DNA of 64,000 nucleotides from Alisma plantago-aquatica (GCA_963693085.1 OY856410.1:1398304669-1398368668), one strand, 5' to 3'; numbered from the stretch's first letter, positions 10,488-23,496 are shown. Made by a program: numbers and translations. The notes: generated by a model not told the origin, from the letters alone.

Positions 10488-11350
10488 ATGGCTTCACCAG
10501 CAAAGCAACCCACTGGAACCGACGACGCTCCCTTCTGGACAAGGGAGCAACTGATAGAGGACCGAGCTAGGCTCCAAAAGATCGTCGATAACTACAATGA
10601 GACTGGAAAGGCCCCACCAAAGGTTAGCATCATAGCGGCCCTGTGCGAAATTGACCGCATCAACAAATGCCTAGCTAAGGAGCCCGACGATGAAGTGGAA
10701 GAAATATCATCCAGTGATGAGGGCTCAAAATATGAGCCAACTCCCTAGGCGGAATCCCCCACCACAAAGAGAAAGGGGAAGAGGAAGGCCCAGGAAGCCA
10801 CTACAACTCAACAACCAAAGAAACGGGCAAGGAAGCAGATTCATCCCGCCACTACAAGGGAACAAACCCTGGCAGGATACATTCCACCAACCACCACCTC
10901 TGCTGCCACTTTCGCCACCATCACCGTTCCTGTTTTCCCTCTCATCACCACTACAACACCACCACCAGAAAACCTATACATCCACACCCTACCATCCATT
11001 AATCAATCCCTTAAACCTACAAAGTATGTCTGCCCTAACGTACTAATGAAGATGGGGATTTACGACAGAATCCTCACATTGCTCGATAATGCAAATCTTT
11101 CACGGTTGTGTTTCATCCTTGAGACCTCCTACGCCGAACCTACAACTGAATTCTTTACTCATCTTAACAAAGAAGCTATCGACATTATGATAGATAAAGG
11201 GATGGAGGTGACCGTAGGCTGGTCACCAAGCTCTTCGGCGGCAAGGTTGTCATCATAGAAAACATGTTGAATGAAATTTTTATAGACAACTAGGAGCAGC
11301 TCAAGAAAGCCAAAGCTGTTGGAACAGAGAATGCCCAATTCAACAGAAAT
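10488..11350 (+). pseudogene. Athila downstream ORF (formerly called env-like), element 1, truncated
   Basis: The frame starts MASPAKQPTGTDDAPFW and reads through one TAG at 10746-10748 (Gln expected) to about 11256, with a probable frameshift near 11215. Residues about 90-115 hold two basic clusters, KRKGKRK and KKRARK, 13 residues apart, like a bipartite nuclear localisation signal. The segment ILTLLDNANLSRLCFILETSYAEPTTEFFTHL resembles the core of the plant ATHILA ORF family and matches the same region of element 2. I see no signal peptide or membrane segment. Resemblance ends at about 11350, so the C-terminal half is missing. Confidence 0.75.
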
Positions 11351-13448
11351 TGATCATATATATTAAACATCTCTAAAATTGAAACACATAAGGTAAGAAT
11401 AAATTATTCCTCATTCTTATTATTACTGTAAGAATTTATTTCATAACACACTTCACTTATATTATATTTTTCCTTTTGTTCAAAACACACTTGTTACATT
11501 TCAAATTTATTTCTTACCCCTTGCTCTGAATCATTACCATATTGTTTATCTACCTTTCAGATTAGCTACCTTTAAACCCTGGATTTTATTAGTGTTATCT
11601 TACCTTTCATAATGCAAATCTCATGATTTTGTTTTATAGAGATGCTAGTATTCAAGGTCAAATCACTAGTGACATCCCTTGAACTACTTCAACTCTAAAC
11701 ATTCTAGGGTTTGGTCCTTATCAGTAACATAGCGTTATTGTGATGTGACTTTGCTCCCTTAGTTTGAAATTCAAACTTTGGATCTCATAAGTTTTACTAA
11801 AGTCTTCCTTATCTTATCACTAGAATTTCCTTTCTCTTACTTGGACATTCAGATAAATTACATTCTCAATTTACCTTGCTAGGGTTTCATCATCATATTG
11901 TGTGTCATTGTTTCATTCACTTAGACGTCTCTACCATGGTAGTTATGCATCATATAAGATTCATTTTTCTTATCACTTCATCCCACATTGCTATCACTAA
12001 GGAAGATAAGAAAGAGAAGATGATTCTGAGACTTAGAATTCTTATATCCAAACATTCCTTAATTACATTTCTCATATGTAGGTTTAATTAGTTATCAACA
12101 AGGATACTTGGCTAATTAGCACCTGCTTGAATGACGCAAACTCTTTCTTTTATAATCTATATTACCCCCTCAAGATTCAAACCCTTTCCTATATTTCCAT
12201 AATCCTCTTACCATATCCTACTCTTTATATCATGTTTCTTATTCATGTGTATGTTCATGTATACCATGTTGCTCTTTCGAAGGCTCTTTATTTCTATGTA
12301 CTTATTGTATACTTAACTCTTTTCTTCTATTTTCCCTTTGCTTTGAAGTACATAAAAGTATTTTACTCTATTACATGATCCATTCCATGGTTGATTCTTA
12401 CTATCTTAGCCCTTACATACTTTTTTCTCATATCTTTTCCATATTCTCATATTTAGAGTTCATATTAAATTTAATCTGAACCTTATATCGTATTCCTTTA
12501 TTTCCAATTAAGGATTTCTCATATGAGGCCCCAACGTTGGGTTTTCGATATCAGTTCCAACTAATTCTCAGTTTTTCTAATATTTCCCTTATATCTCAAC
12601 ATCTTAGTATATGTACATTCTCACTATGATGTGGGTCTAAATTATCCAGAGTCTACTCTTATTATATTGTTAATAGAAGTCATTAGATCCCAGTAACACA
12701 TCCTAGCAGCTGGACTAGGCTGAACCTGTAGTCCTGAAGCCAAGAGCTACTCAGGATTAACCAACTCCTATTAATCTCAAACATGTTGAAAGAATATCCA
12801 CTTAGGGAAAACTCATTTAAACATAACTTCTGGTCTACTTAATACAAAGAATATAAATAATAAATAAATCACTTCATGACACACAACAATATAAAAGAAT
12901 CATATTTATTTTACAAACTGAAAATCTAAATTCATACATATAAGAGCATTTCTAGTGATCTCTAATCAAATAAGCAATATAAAACAAGAGTTATATCACA
13001 TCATATGTTTAATATCTTACTCGTATATTAATTTCCAGTTTTTTTTAACCTAAGATTTCTAGGGTTTTTCTCTAGCCCATCCTTCCTTCGCATACCTGGC
13101 CATGGTATTCATGGAAGAATAGATAGAGAAGCTTGATACTGGTCAATCTAAGTACTCAGATACCTGGCAAGGGTATCTAAATACTCAGACCTCCCAGAGC
13201 TAAAGACACATCACTTCCTATCTACCTCACTTATAACTCTATCTTTCTATCCTAATGGTCCTTGATGACTCAGCCTAAGCTCTCTACTTGGTTCTCATGA
13301 CCACGTCCTCTTCCTGCCATCTGTAATAGTATAACAGAACACTTCCTATTAGAAAATTACAATTAGAAGAAAGATACCTAAGTCCTAATCCTATTGGTCT
13401 CTTATCGTCCCCTGACCTTGACTTAGAGTATCTACGTACTCAACCTAT
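11351..13448 (-). other. Unassigned AT-rich region; interior of family-2 gypsy at its right end
   Basis: No coding region is recognisable between 11351 and about 13080. The right end lies directly inside the PBS at 13449 and so is the leader of a minus-strand element. There, a start codon at 13320 opens MAGRGRGHENQVES, a typical beginning of Del/Tekay gag, but a TGA follows at 13272-13270 and no gag body is readable. Hairpins with arms ATACC/GGTAT lie at 13091-13110 and 13158-13177. How much of 11351-13080 belongs to this element is unknown. Confidence 0.4.
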
Positions 13449-13460
13449 GTTATGATACCA
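13449..13460 (-). other. Primer-binding site of family-2 gypsy
   Basis: The minus strand reads TGGTATCATAAC, matching the iMet-type TGGTATCAGAGC at 10 of 12 positions. It lies four bases inside the LTR end at 13465. Confidence 0.7.
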
Positions 13461-13464
13461 AAGC

Positions 13465-16400
13465 TGTTGTGACGCCCCGATCCCCGTGCCATCTCTAATG
13501 ACCCCGAAGACCGGGAGTCACCCACGGTAAACCACCCTTAACTTTTTCTTTTCTTGATCACTTAAAATTAGCTTAAAGGAAAAAATCTTTTAACTTAGAA
13601 TAATCTGAAACCTTAATAACTGCAGAAGCAAACTTACTGTTTCTAAATCTTGAAAGATACCACAGAGTTTAAATATCATATTACAACTTACTTGCAGATT
13701 ATAAAGTGCAACAGTTAATTGAAAACTAAATTACAGATTACTTTACATTCTCTCTCTTTCTACCACACCATGTCCCAAGGACCTGAGAGAAAGGACTAAG
13801 AGACCTCTAACTAACTACGAACTACCTTCTATGTACTTGGGTGATACGATCCTTCAGCTTTCTCCTGCTAACATTGACATGAAAAATGTTTCAGTAGGTT
13901 GGTGAGCTACTAGCTCAGTGAATAGAATTTCACCCCACCATAGCAGATAACTCATTTATGTTTATTATTTGAAATATTATGCAAGAAATACTACACTAAG
14001 AAGGTCTAAGCAATATAATTTAAACAACAAAAGATGTCAACATCTCATTATGATAATACTTGATGCAAAGTTGTAGATACAATTAATTCACAGAAAATAC
14101 TAAAATTTCACTTAAAGAACTACCACAATGGAGCTAACTCATATCTTTCTTTACTTTTTAAACTTATAAAAACTATGTGAACCGATATGAAAATATTTTA
14201 TCTTATTCTCTGATCATATGCAGTGTACTCTACTTATGAAGACTCGTAGCGAACTATGATCCCACCGTACAAGACTTAGTCGACACCCTGTGATAGCTAA
14301 CTCTGACTGCTGTCCTATTCTGCTGCAGGAACTCTGGCTCCTTGGTCTCGGCATCCTATGGTGTTGTAAACTGGAATCCTCTAGCTGAGTATACAGGCGA
14401 AGGGTCTGAGACGATCTATGGGCCTCAACTTGGTACACTCTATGGGTACCTATGGGTTACCACCCGGACGTCTGGTTCATGTTGGGTAACCTATTTTCTC
14501 TTAGGAGACCTCCTCAAGGGCTTCGTCTCCTCGCACGCTCTGTGGGTGCGTTCTGACCCCCGTATACTGGACGCACCGCCAGGGTAGGTCGTTTCATCCC
14601 TAAGGCACATACCTCACATAGGGATTCTACGGTGTCAGTGCCCTTAATCTAATATTTTATTATTCTAGAAAAGCTCTTACTACAATGCATCTCTTTCTTA
14701 CTTGTTCTTGGTTTTGGTATCTCTATGGTACCTCATCTATTTAATTGCGGTTCAAATCGCAATATGATATCATTCTAGAACTGACAGAGCAGTATAATAA
14801 AAAACATTGTAAATACTGAGTAATCCATATACCATGCATGCTGGCAGATTGAAAATTCATAAATAACCCAAACTTATGTCAATTTGGCACATATATGTAC
14901 ATTGAATTCATGCAATTGAACATCTTATTGCACTGATAAGAGTAATTACTTCACATATGAAAATTCATTAGTAGCATTTGTAAATTATCTGAAATTTCTC
15001 AAAAAAACGTGCACATTAACCCTAATCATGGTTTGTGCATCACATAACTCAATTAAGAGTTACTTACATATCATAACATGAATTATTAACAATAATTGAG
15101 AATTTCTAATAATATCTCAGAGAAATGTGTCAATTCGTATAAATATTAAACCACTCTCATTAAACATAGTAGAAAACATGCAACTAGGGTTTTCATCTAA
15201 CTTTCCATATCATCATCATTTCCTTGAAACCGTGCATCTGATAAATTTCTAAAATCTATATTGCCTGGGTTTATATCCAAATCATTTTGTGTGCTATTGA
15301 TTTCAACATTCAAACTGAGCAATTTAGGTTCCGATTAACCATGCAATTCCACTGGTCCAAACCACACTGATTAGATGCTAAACTAGATCATAAAAAAGCG
15401 TAAAGAAGCAATTTATGAAATAAAAAGTCGGGCGACGCCAAATACCACACAACACCTGATAACTACATCAGTGAGAAACACGCAATTAACCAAAAAAATT
15501 TTGATTTCTAGAGTTAAATCTTGGATAGTGAGTGAAATTCTAGTCAAAGCGGTTAGGGGTGTCTTGATTCGTCCGGAAATGCGTCCAGAGCCTATTTCCG
15601 GGTGAATTTTGGTTATCTTCTACCTTGGATTACTTTGTTTTCCACTTGTTGCAAATAGAAACAGAAACCTTACGTTCAAGCACAGGTTGACGGAAGGAGC
15701 CTAATTGGCGACTGAATCATGGCGGGAAGTTGCGAACCTTGCTTGATCCTCAAAATTAGAGCTCAATACAACCTCCCCTACTGTTGGGAGCGACCAAAGG
15801 GCCCAGGTTCGGACCAACTGCTTGCAGTTTCTTCTACCCTCACGAACAGGTTGAAGAAGAGGGTTGTGCTTGGTGTTAGACGCAGCTATAGCTACGGATT
15901 CGAGTCCATAGCCATCTGTCGAAGTTGGGAGTACCTTTCCGAAGAGCTAGTTGGACCAAACGGCCCTTCCTTGGCCATGCGCCACACAACTATTGATGCA
16001 GGTCGACCGGCCAGCACCCTGGCTAGGGCTGCGGATAGGGGCGAGGTTGGAGGAGGGAAAGGTGATTGAAGAAGAAGTGAAGGTAGAGGAGAGGTGGGCG
16101 TAACCAAAATGGGGCTAAGGGGCTGAGAAACGCCCACCCTAGCTCCCCTTGTGTCGTGGCCGATCAGGTCTATTGAGCACCGCTCAATAGAACGAGGATC
16201 GATGGAATGAAGAAAGAGATAAGGAAGAAGAAATATAAGATTAATTACTAGGAAAATTGCAAAACCAAACCCTAGTTCTTAAAAATGCTATAACTTTGAC
16301 CTCGGATGTCTGATTGAGGTGATTCTTTTTGCAAAAAGTCAAGCGTGAAATCCTATACAACCTCAAGGCATGAAATCATGCTAATTAGCTTGTCTCAACT

Positions 16401-16552
16401 AATAAAAACACTAATCGCATCTTAAGCACTTAGCTTAGCTGAATTAACTTGATGATGCACTAATCACCACATGAGCACTTAACTTATCTCAATTAACTTA
16501 ATGATGTTGTTATCATGATACTTACTAGTTAACTTTGGTGTGGGTCATAACA
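13465..16552 (-). repeat. 5' LTR of family-2 gypsy (3088 bp)
   Basis: It opens TGTTGTGACG and closes GTCATAACA on the plus strand (inverted TGTT/AACA), with the PBS at the left, so it is a 5' LTR of a minus-strand element. The block around 14210-14300 is clearly related to 63710-63790 in another copy at the window's right end. A GC-rich segment at about 15700-16140 gives chance open frames on both strands. A perfect 10-bp inverted repeat lies at 16169-16191. The sequence to its right is family-1b LTR, so this element is inserted in that LTR. Confidence 0.8.
16169..16191. repeat. Perfect 10-bp inverted repeat in family-2 LTR
   Basis: TCTATTGAGC and GCTCAATAGA are separated by ACC. It lies in the GC-rich part of the LTR. 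Function unknown. Confidence 0.9.
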
Positions 16553-17736
16553 GATTGCCTATATGCCATATCCTAGCTCGAATGTGACTATGGTCGTAGA
16601 CTCAGTGATGAGCACGGTGAACTGGCTCGTGGCTTAGAGTATGGCTATATGCCATTACTCAAGTGATTTTATGACTGGGGATGGTTGTGTGTCTATTGTT
16701 CCCTAAGTGAGTGCATGCTATGGTTGTATATCTAAGCGAAGATGCCACTATACCCTGGCATGCTCTTTTTGTAGTTTGATACGAGATGTCACTGCCAGTT
16801 GTCGTGTACTGACCGAGATGACAGAGGTCATGGAAGCCGGCTCTTCCATTAGCCTTTTATGGTACTGACTTGTGAGAAGTTTGTGGTCGGTTGGAGCATG
16901 AACGGTATACTTCATCTCCTCAAGGCATAAGTGTGATTGTAAAATGTAATCAGTTGTGTAGCTTATTTGCTTAAGGATCGAATACAGAAAACATTAGTTG
17001 ATGTACACTTCAGTTATACATCTTAGTAGATAGATGTTATTTATGTTTCTTTACATTTCTTGTAAAGTAGATAGATGGTTTATTACTCTACCATGGATAA
17101 ATGCATCATTTTTCTTAAATAAAGAGATTACCTCATCTTGTTCATACAGTGATTAATCATGTTCTTTAATATAAAAGAACCTCTGCTTAGTTTTATAATG
17201 CTTATCTGTGATAATAATATGGTCGGAGGAGAGTTATATCTCTCACTGGGACAATTGTCTCACCCCATGGGATCCACAATTTTTAGTTGGACATGCACGA
17301 GGCAGTAGAGACCTTTCTATAGAGGAGAAATAATAACTGGGGCAGTAGTAACAGCTCAAGTTGAGTGTATTATCTGTCATGTCTTGTAAATAGAAGTTAT
17401 ATGTGTCGTCTCTGTGCTCTCAGGTCCTTGGAGTCAGTTCATAATGGTTTCATGAACGATCTGAGATTCTGGCTTATATGCCTTGAGGTTTTATGTTGCT
17501 CCAGTGTGTGTTTTGGTAGAACAATTGTTATATGTTGTCCTCGAGATGAGATGAAATAATGTTGTACAATATAAATCATGATATGTATAAGTTTTGGATC
17601 TTACAGTAAGAGTTTCCTAGAAGAGGATCTCCTTGTAAAATGGTTTTAAATTTTAGTGATTTTTGTTAATCTGTCATTTATGGTAATTCTGCAATTATAT
17701 TACTGGTGACGGTTTGATTTGTTTCTGTTCGTCACA
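16553..17736 (+). repeat. 3' part of a family-1b long LTR
   Basis: This segment matches, in opposite orientation, the LTR at 54724-62752 over its last kilobase: the shared word GGAGCATGAACG-TATACTTCATCTCCTCA, the GAGAGTTATATCTCTC stem-loop block, and the ending GTGACGG...GTCACA. It ends at 17736 inside a minus-strand gypsy protease. No PBS follows, so it is the 3' end of a plus-strand element. The 5' part of the LTR was separated by the family-2 insertion and is not seen. Confidence 0.75.
17226..17275 (+). other. Triple stem-loop block, copy 1
   Basis: Three adjacent small inverted repeats are GAGAG/CTCTC (17229-17244), GGGACAATTGTCTC (17248-17261) and CCCCATGGG (17263-17271). The block recurs at 31634, 39592 and 55188 (reverse) in all family-1 and 1b LTRs, about 500 bp from the LTR end. 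Confidence 0.8.
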
Positions 17737-18971
17737 CAATCACTAGAGATGCCCACATCTAGAACAAAACTCATGTATTCTACTTTTAGTTTTAGAGTAC
17801 TAGCCATTTCTAGAGAGATGAAAGAGTGTGTAGAACTAGAATCAAATAGGGCCTTAACATGTTGACTCAAAATAATGATTGTACCTTCAATGACTTCTAT
17901 ACTCTTTTTAGCTTCCTAAGTAGTGAAAGCATACATTCTTCTGGTCCTACGCTCACATGGTATCTGGTTGTTTGGCTTTGACTGGTTCTATCCATATGTA
18001 TCTTGTCCAGGAGGTGGTGTAGGTCGAGAGTGCCTTCTGGGCTTAGGGCATTCAGCACTACGATGTCCTGGGTTGTGGCAGTCATAGAAGACAAGATTTG
18101 CAAATTGACACACTCTTGAGTGTGGCTTCCCACAGATGTAGCAATGATTTTCCAATTTCTTGGTAGGAGGCTGAGATGCAGGAGGTTCCCTCTTCTTGTT
18201 GTTATTGTTGTAGTTAGTCCCACTGTGGCAGTTGTTTCCATGATGGTTGTTTTTATTGTGCCTTGAAGGGTTGGATGGTTGTTGTTGATAGGTGTTCTGC
18301 TAATGCACCTCCATATATTGAGCTTTGGCGACTAGTTGATCAAAGGTCAAGGGCATTTTTTGTGCCACGAAGTCACTCAGGCGTCTACTCATCCCATCCA
18401 TGAAGACTTGGATCTTCCTTTATTCAGTTAGGCCAGTGGCATAATGCTCCAAGAGAGTGAAGCGTCGAAGGTAGTCAGTCACTAGATCTCCCCCTTGTTG
18501 GATGGAGTTGAACTCCTTCTCCTTCTTGATGAGGGATGACACATGAATGTACTTGTTGTGAAAGATCCCTTCAAACTCGTGCCAATTTTGAAGCACAGCT
18601 CATTTAGGCTGGGAGTTGGTGTAGTTCTGCCACCAAACCTTAGTAGAACCTTTAAGCATGAAAGCACCAAACTTCACCCAGTCCTTCTCAGGGTAGCTCA
18701 CACTTTAGAAGATGTCTTTTATAGAGATGAGCAAGTCTTCTACTTTCTCCACTTGGTCCTTCTCACTCTCCCCAAGAAACTCATTCAGCTTCATTTTGAG
18801 GAAGTTTGTCAGGGAAGTGTCCTTGGAAGTGGCTGATTTGTTGAGGAAGCCCTCCAATGCATTCCTAAGGATGCCCTTCAGAATCTCCAGTCTCTTATCA
18901 ACATCACTTCTAGGAGGTGAAGGCGGTCCTTCACAGTCTCGACGAGGACTCCTACTTGAGATAGACCACAC
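17737..18971 (-). pseudogene. Gypsy gag and start of protease, broken and truncated
   Basis: One reading frame from the ATG at 18971 stays in register down to 17737 but is cut by about six stops (TAA at 18707-18705, TGA at 18602-18600, then TAA and TAGs). Visible landmarks are an RSP-rich N-terminus with SDVDKRLEILKGIL, the gag core GAFMLKGSTKVWWQNY and FHNKYIHVSSLIKKEKEF, a polar Asn-rich linker, a zinc knuckle DCHNPGHRSAEC whose first Cys appears replaced by Phe, and the protease active site LFDSSSTHSFIS. The protease is interrupted at 17736/17737 by the family-1b LTR. Family: Ty3/gypsy, chromovirus-like by gag style. Confidence 0.88.
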
Positions 18972-19100
18972 ATTATATTTCCCACGATCAGATTTGGAGT
19001 GCCTTCATCTAGAGTTAGACCTATAGATGGGGAAACTATTACTTCTACGTTTATAAAGTCTTTCTAGGGTGAGAAGATGGTTGATGTCGATTGTTAAGTG

Positions 19101-19112
19101 GATTTATACCAT
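19101..19112 (-). other. Probable degenerate primer-binding site
   Basis: The minus strand reads TGGTATAAATCC four bases inside the LTR end; the first six bases fit the iMet-type site, the rest do not. It lies upstream of the gag at 18971, as expected. Confidence 0.55.
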
Positions 19113-19116
19113 TTCA

Positions 19117-20056
19117 TGTGACGACTAGATTCTAATAATTCACATACTCATATTTTGTTATTGAAACCCATAAGAATTTCCAAGATGAAGGGATGAATAT
19201 CATAGATGAGTGTTTTTAACAATTCAAAACATCAAAGGTTCAAACATCCAAAACTTGTCCCCAAACATGGGACTTGTAATGAGTCTTATAATGCGGAAAT
19301 AAAAGATAGTTAAAAATCCAAAACCTAGACATCTTCTCAGCAAGAACTCCTCGTGGATCTGATGTCATTTCAACATTCCGCAGGGTCTGTCCATGCATTT
19401 CCCCAAGAAATAGATTTGCATGAACAACAAAAGGGTACGGGTCAGTCTAAAAGATTGGTAGAAATTCAGTTTAAACAAAGCTAAATAAGTATGATCTACC
19501 TACTCAAGATTCAATCAAGAAGGATGCAAGTGAATATAAAATGTAGGCAAGTAATTCAAAATAGGAATATAAATGGGTCTCAAATTCAATCAACATGGTA
19601 TATCAATCTAAGAAGATTTTTCAAACAATTTAGGCACTTAATATATTATGTCTATACTTATATGACCATGTGTTCTCAGCATCCAAAACAAGAGCGACCA
19701 CGTTAAGTTGAATTTCTAGTCGACTAGGGGACCACAATCCCTTACCTCTACGTAGAGTCGTGGAAGCGTAATTCTACTAAAAATTGAGCCTCAACCCTAA
19801 AATTTGATAGTACAAATGATCATGCTGAGTTATCAAGTAGTCTAATTGGGGGGCTTTCTATAGCAGGCTAAAAGTATAACAAATTAGACACCCAATGTTT
19901 CTTACACATGCATGATATCAAAGAGGGATGTAAACTTCATTTGAACAAAAATAGAAGATTCCCCTACCTTGATTGAAAGCAATCAATAATTCAAATAAGA
20001 AGGTCTGCCTCCAAGGTTTGACTTGATTCTACATATAAATAGGCATACTAGTCACA
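19117..20056 (-). repeat. 5' LTR of the minus-strand gypsy (940 bp)
   Basis: The ends are inverted TGTGAC (19117) and GTCACA (20056). It lies directly before the PBS and gag of the minus-strand element. Only one copy is in the window, so the outer boundary rests on the terminal repeat alone. Confidence 0.65.
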
Positions 20057-23000
20057 ATCCTAGTCATGGGCTTAGAATCATTTCATCATTTTCATCTAGT
20101 GTGTTATACTTCCGTCGGTGATATGATTAATCATCATTGGTCCCATATTTATTTAGGGTGAAGGAACAGTTCCCAAATATATTTTAAATACATAGAGTAA
20201 ATTTATCTTAGTGTTAAGTTCCCTAACATGGTGACATGATATCAAATTATTATTAACTATTTGCATAAATTACTTTCAAATTGCTCATAGGGATGGATAT
20301 ATGTATACATAGATCGAGATATATACTAATATCATTAGTACTAAGGTATTTTATTTATTAATCTCCATTTTGACTCAATTGTATACATCCCGTACTCGGG
20401 TTATTTATAACTAAGTTATTGTCTAATATAACACTGCTAGTTAATATAATGCTGCAACTATTTACATTTTGTATATACTCACCAGAAAATATTATTTATA
20501 TTGCAGACATAAAGGACATAGTGACCTAGCCATGTACTTGTTATGCATGTACTAGTAATATTCTAAAATTTAAAAACATCATGGTCGACCAATATATAGT
20601 AATGGCTAATTATCCCATGCACATGTGATTAGTAGGTCAATAGTACGTAAAGTTCCATCTTTATTTAATAACATTACTGATAGCTCATTGTATTAGGAAT
20701 TTCGATGGATAATACAATATAAACCTTGTCCAGTAATAGAGAAAATCCACATATAGGTCTATTATAGTGAATTACAGGTTATTAGATCTCTAAATTCATC
20801 AGTTACAAAATTTGTAACCAGGTAGTAAAAGTATGTCGTTAACTAGTATATGGATATTAATAGGTGTTTAGCATTAAGTAGCATAAGATTAAATGACATG
20901 TTGTTCTATATGTTTGTTTTGTGCTTCAATTTTTACACTTTCGCCAGATTTCTAATAATAAGACATATCTTGACAGTCTGTTTGTAGATCAGTAACTATT
21001 GGTATCTGTGATCAGTTGACGGATCACGATCTCAGCTGATCTTGTTTCCTGGGGTCGAATCAATGCTGAAACTTCAAGGTTCAGTGGCCATATTGTAGCA
21101 TAGACGCCAGTCGTCTACTTTCCATGCCGTTGGAGGGCAGTGGCGGATCCAGGAAATCACCATAAGAGGGGCTGAGCATAGTCATAGTTGATATTTTTGT
21201 TATATTATTCTTTGATACTTAAAATACAAATGTACCTACTTAGTGAAGATTTTGCATATGCAGATGAAAACATATTTGAACAATCATCCACAAAAAAATA
21301 ATAAGCAATCAAAGAAAAATATCAGAATTAGAATGGTAATCAAGAACTATAATGCTTTGAAATTAAAATTGCATATGAACAGTAAATCTAGATGAGAGAG
21401 TTGGATAAAATTTTATAACATATTTTCATCGCTAATTTTCCTAAATTTGTCTCGCTTAATGTAGCATATCAAGTCATTTAACTAGTCATTACAAAATTTC
21501 TGATAAAAAAAGACATAATGTCAACTCCTATCAATCTATCAGATAGATACTTATATAGTTTGTTTATTAGTTGACAAACTATTAATTCATACTCGGTTTC
21601 ACCACAAAGAAATATTATAGATAATTAACATATCGACCACATAAAATTATGAGAATTTAAAAGTACTTTTGTAGGTTGCATAGCATGTGTCTGGTAGGAA
21701 GAGGAGTGTCAATGTTAATCGAACTAAACTCTTACGAATGTGCCTTATCAGAGAAGAGGCTTGCCGATCTACCGTAGTTGGGAGATGACAAATGGGTGGC
21801 TGAATGTAACGAAGACTAAAAGGTAAAGTTTTCCTGTCTTAGATCAATTCTGAATTTGAAAGCTAGAAGCTAATCTGACGCCGCTTGCTCCCCAGAAGAC
21901 AAGTTCATGGAATTGTTCTTGTGGACGTCATAAAATTGGTCACTAAGTTTTGGTATCTATGATGACGGAAGAGGATGCTAGATTGATGTGCCTCTATGTG
22001 CTGAGCACCAATAGTTAAGCCTAACTGTCTGTCACGCATGAGTCCTGAACTCCCAGGACGGCAAAAAAATTTAACAGAACGGTACTGTTGAGGTGCGAAG
22101 GATTAGTTTTGGATCTTGTAGAACGTTTCATAAAGCAGTAGATGGAGGAAGGATAGTTTCCGATGTTGTCGAATTGAGACATATTTGTGGACATACACGA
22201 ACAACGAAGACCAAAAGGAATTGGGATCGTTGGGAGACTCAGGACTCCGGAAGGCAACATAGCCTTTTAGGAGTTCACCTTCTGCCCTTTCTGGGCGGTT
22301 ACTAATACAGTAATACTTGTCTCTTTTTCTTTTCCTAAAAATGTCCTGATTACTTCTCATTTTTAATTTTTTCAATACCTATATATACTTTTGAATAACA
22401 AAGTTATGCAAATAGCAATGACCAACCTTTTTCTTCGTTCCGTCAATAACGAATGCGTCTCGAGAGTAGGTTATTAACGTAATCTTCGCGATCAGTTTCC
22501 AAAAGACCCAGTCAAATCCTATTCCAACGGGGGCTGGTTACCATTTTAGTTTTTCTTAATATGCAAATCACTACTTAACAGAAAAAAAAATTCTCGATTG
22601 GGTTGGAAGGATAATAGCATATGAAACACGTAACACTAGGCAGTCTGTTGGAAGGCATCTTTTCAATTAATAAATTGGCATTTTAAATAGTTGTTTACAC
22701 TCCACGCCGCCTATAGAAGAATCTATTTGGCTAACTCTATTATTAAAGTGGTAAGATATTAGAATGCACCTGCGTGACGTATATGCGTAGGATGCATATC
22801 CCAAGGTATTAATGTTGGTGATTGGTCATCTATTGATTACTAGTCGTATGGGATTCGAGTGTACATATTTTGAACTATATTTATCACCTATTAATATATT
22901 TTTACTAAATTATTAGCTACATTATTTCCAAAGCAATATGACTCTAATTGATGTACATTACCATCTTGGGGACTGATGCTTCAGGGTATTATAGGACAAT

Positions 23001-23139
23001 TAAATTTCAAGGGTTAAGATGTTACTGAGTAATTGCACAAATAAATTTATATGAATTTTCAAGTAGAGTTCCAATATGAGCAAGGAAAAATAACAGTGTG
23101 CATATAATTTGAATTATTTTTTTCAAAAAATTATTCAAA
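20057..23139. other. Unassigned AT-rich intergenic DNA
   Basis: I recognise no gene here. Open frames near 22093-22375 on both strands show no family resemblance. The words TGGCGGATCCAGG and GAGGGGCTGAG at about 21141-21175 are of a kind seen in old plant transposon remnants, but no terminal repeats or target duplication could be found. The rest is AT-rich sequence with no tandem repeats. Confidence 0.4.
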
Positions 23140-23496
23140 TTGAATTGTACCTTTGTTGGCTCAAAATTGAGTATGTTACAATACTGGAAGAATGGAGGAT
23201 CCTCAGGAAGTGAGAAAGAGCACAAAAGCCATTATGACAAGAAGAAGAAAGCTCCAGAAAGACAACTGTCTAGGGAACCTTGTGCAACTTGCGGTAGACT
23301 TCATGATGGATCATGCAAACAAGGTCTCAAAGTTTGCTACTATTGTGGAGACCCAAATCATAAGAATCCAGAATGTCCCAAGCTCAAAGCAAACAATGAT
23401 GCACGACAAAATCGTAATGCAAAGCAACGAGAAAATGGGCAAGCAAGGATCTTTGTAGTGGTTGATGACGAGGGTAAAGGAGAAGTTACGACCTAG
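23140..23496 (+). pseudogene. Gypsy gag C-terminal fragment with zinc knuckle
   Basis: The visible protein runs from about 23180 (GGSSGSEKEHKSHYDKKKKA) through CATCGRLHDGSCKQG to a complete CX2CX4HX4C knuckle, CYYCGDPNHKNPEC (23335-23376), and ends GQARIFVVVDDEGKGEVTT. This is the nucleocapsid end of a Del/Tekay-type gag, which binds element RNA. Gag core and N-terminus are absent at the left. On the right, the stop is followed within about 130 bp by the element's 3' end, so protease, RT and integrase are missing: an internally deleted, non-autonomous copy. Residues before about 23180 in the open frame are probably unrelated sequence. Confidence 0.8.

Noticed and set aside
15719..16137. GC-rich open frames on both strands (also about 60424-60797)
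   Set aside because: Both lie in the GC-rich leader part of LTRs; opposing frames are open together and neither resembles a protein family.
21141..21180. Terminal sequence of a DNA transposon (TGGCGGATCCAGG)
   Set aside because: No inverted partner and no target duplication could be found nearby.
22093..22375. Possible host exon
   Set aside because: Opposing open frames, no recognisable domain or splice structure, and AT-rich surroundings.
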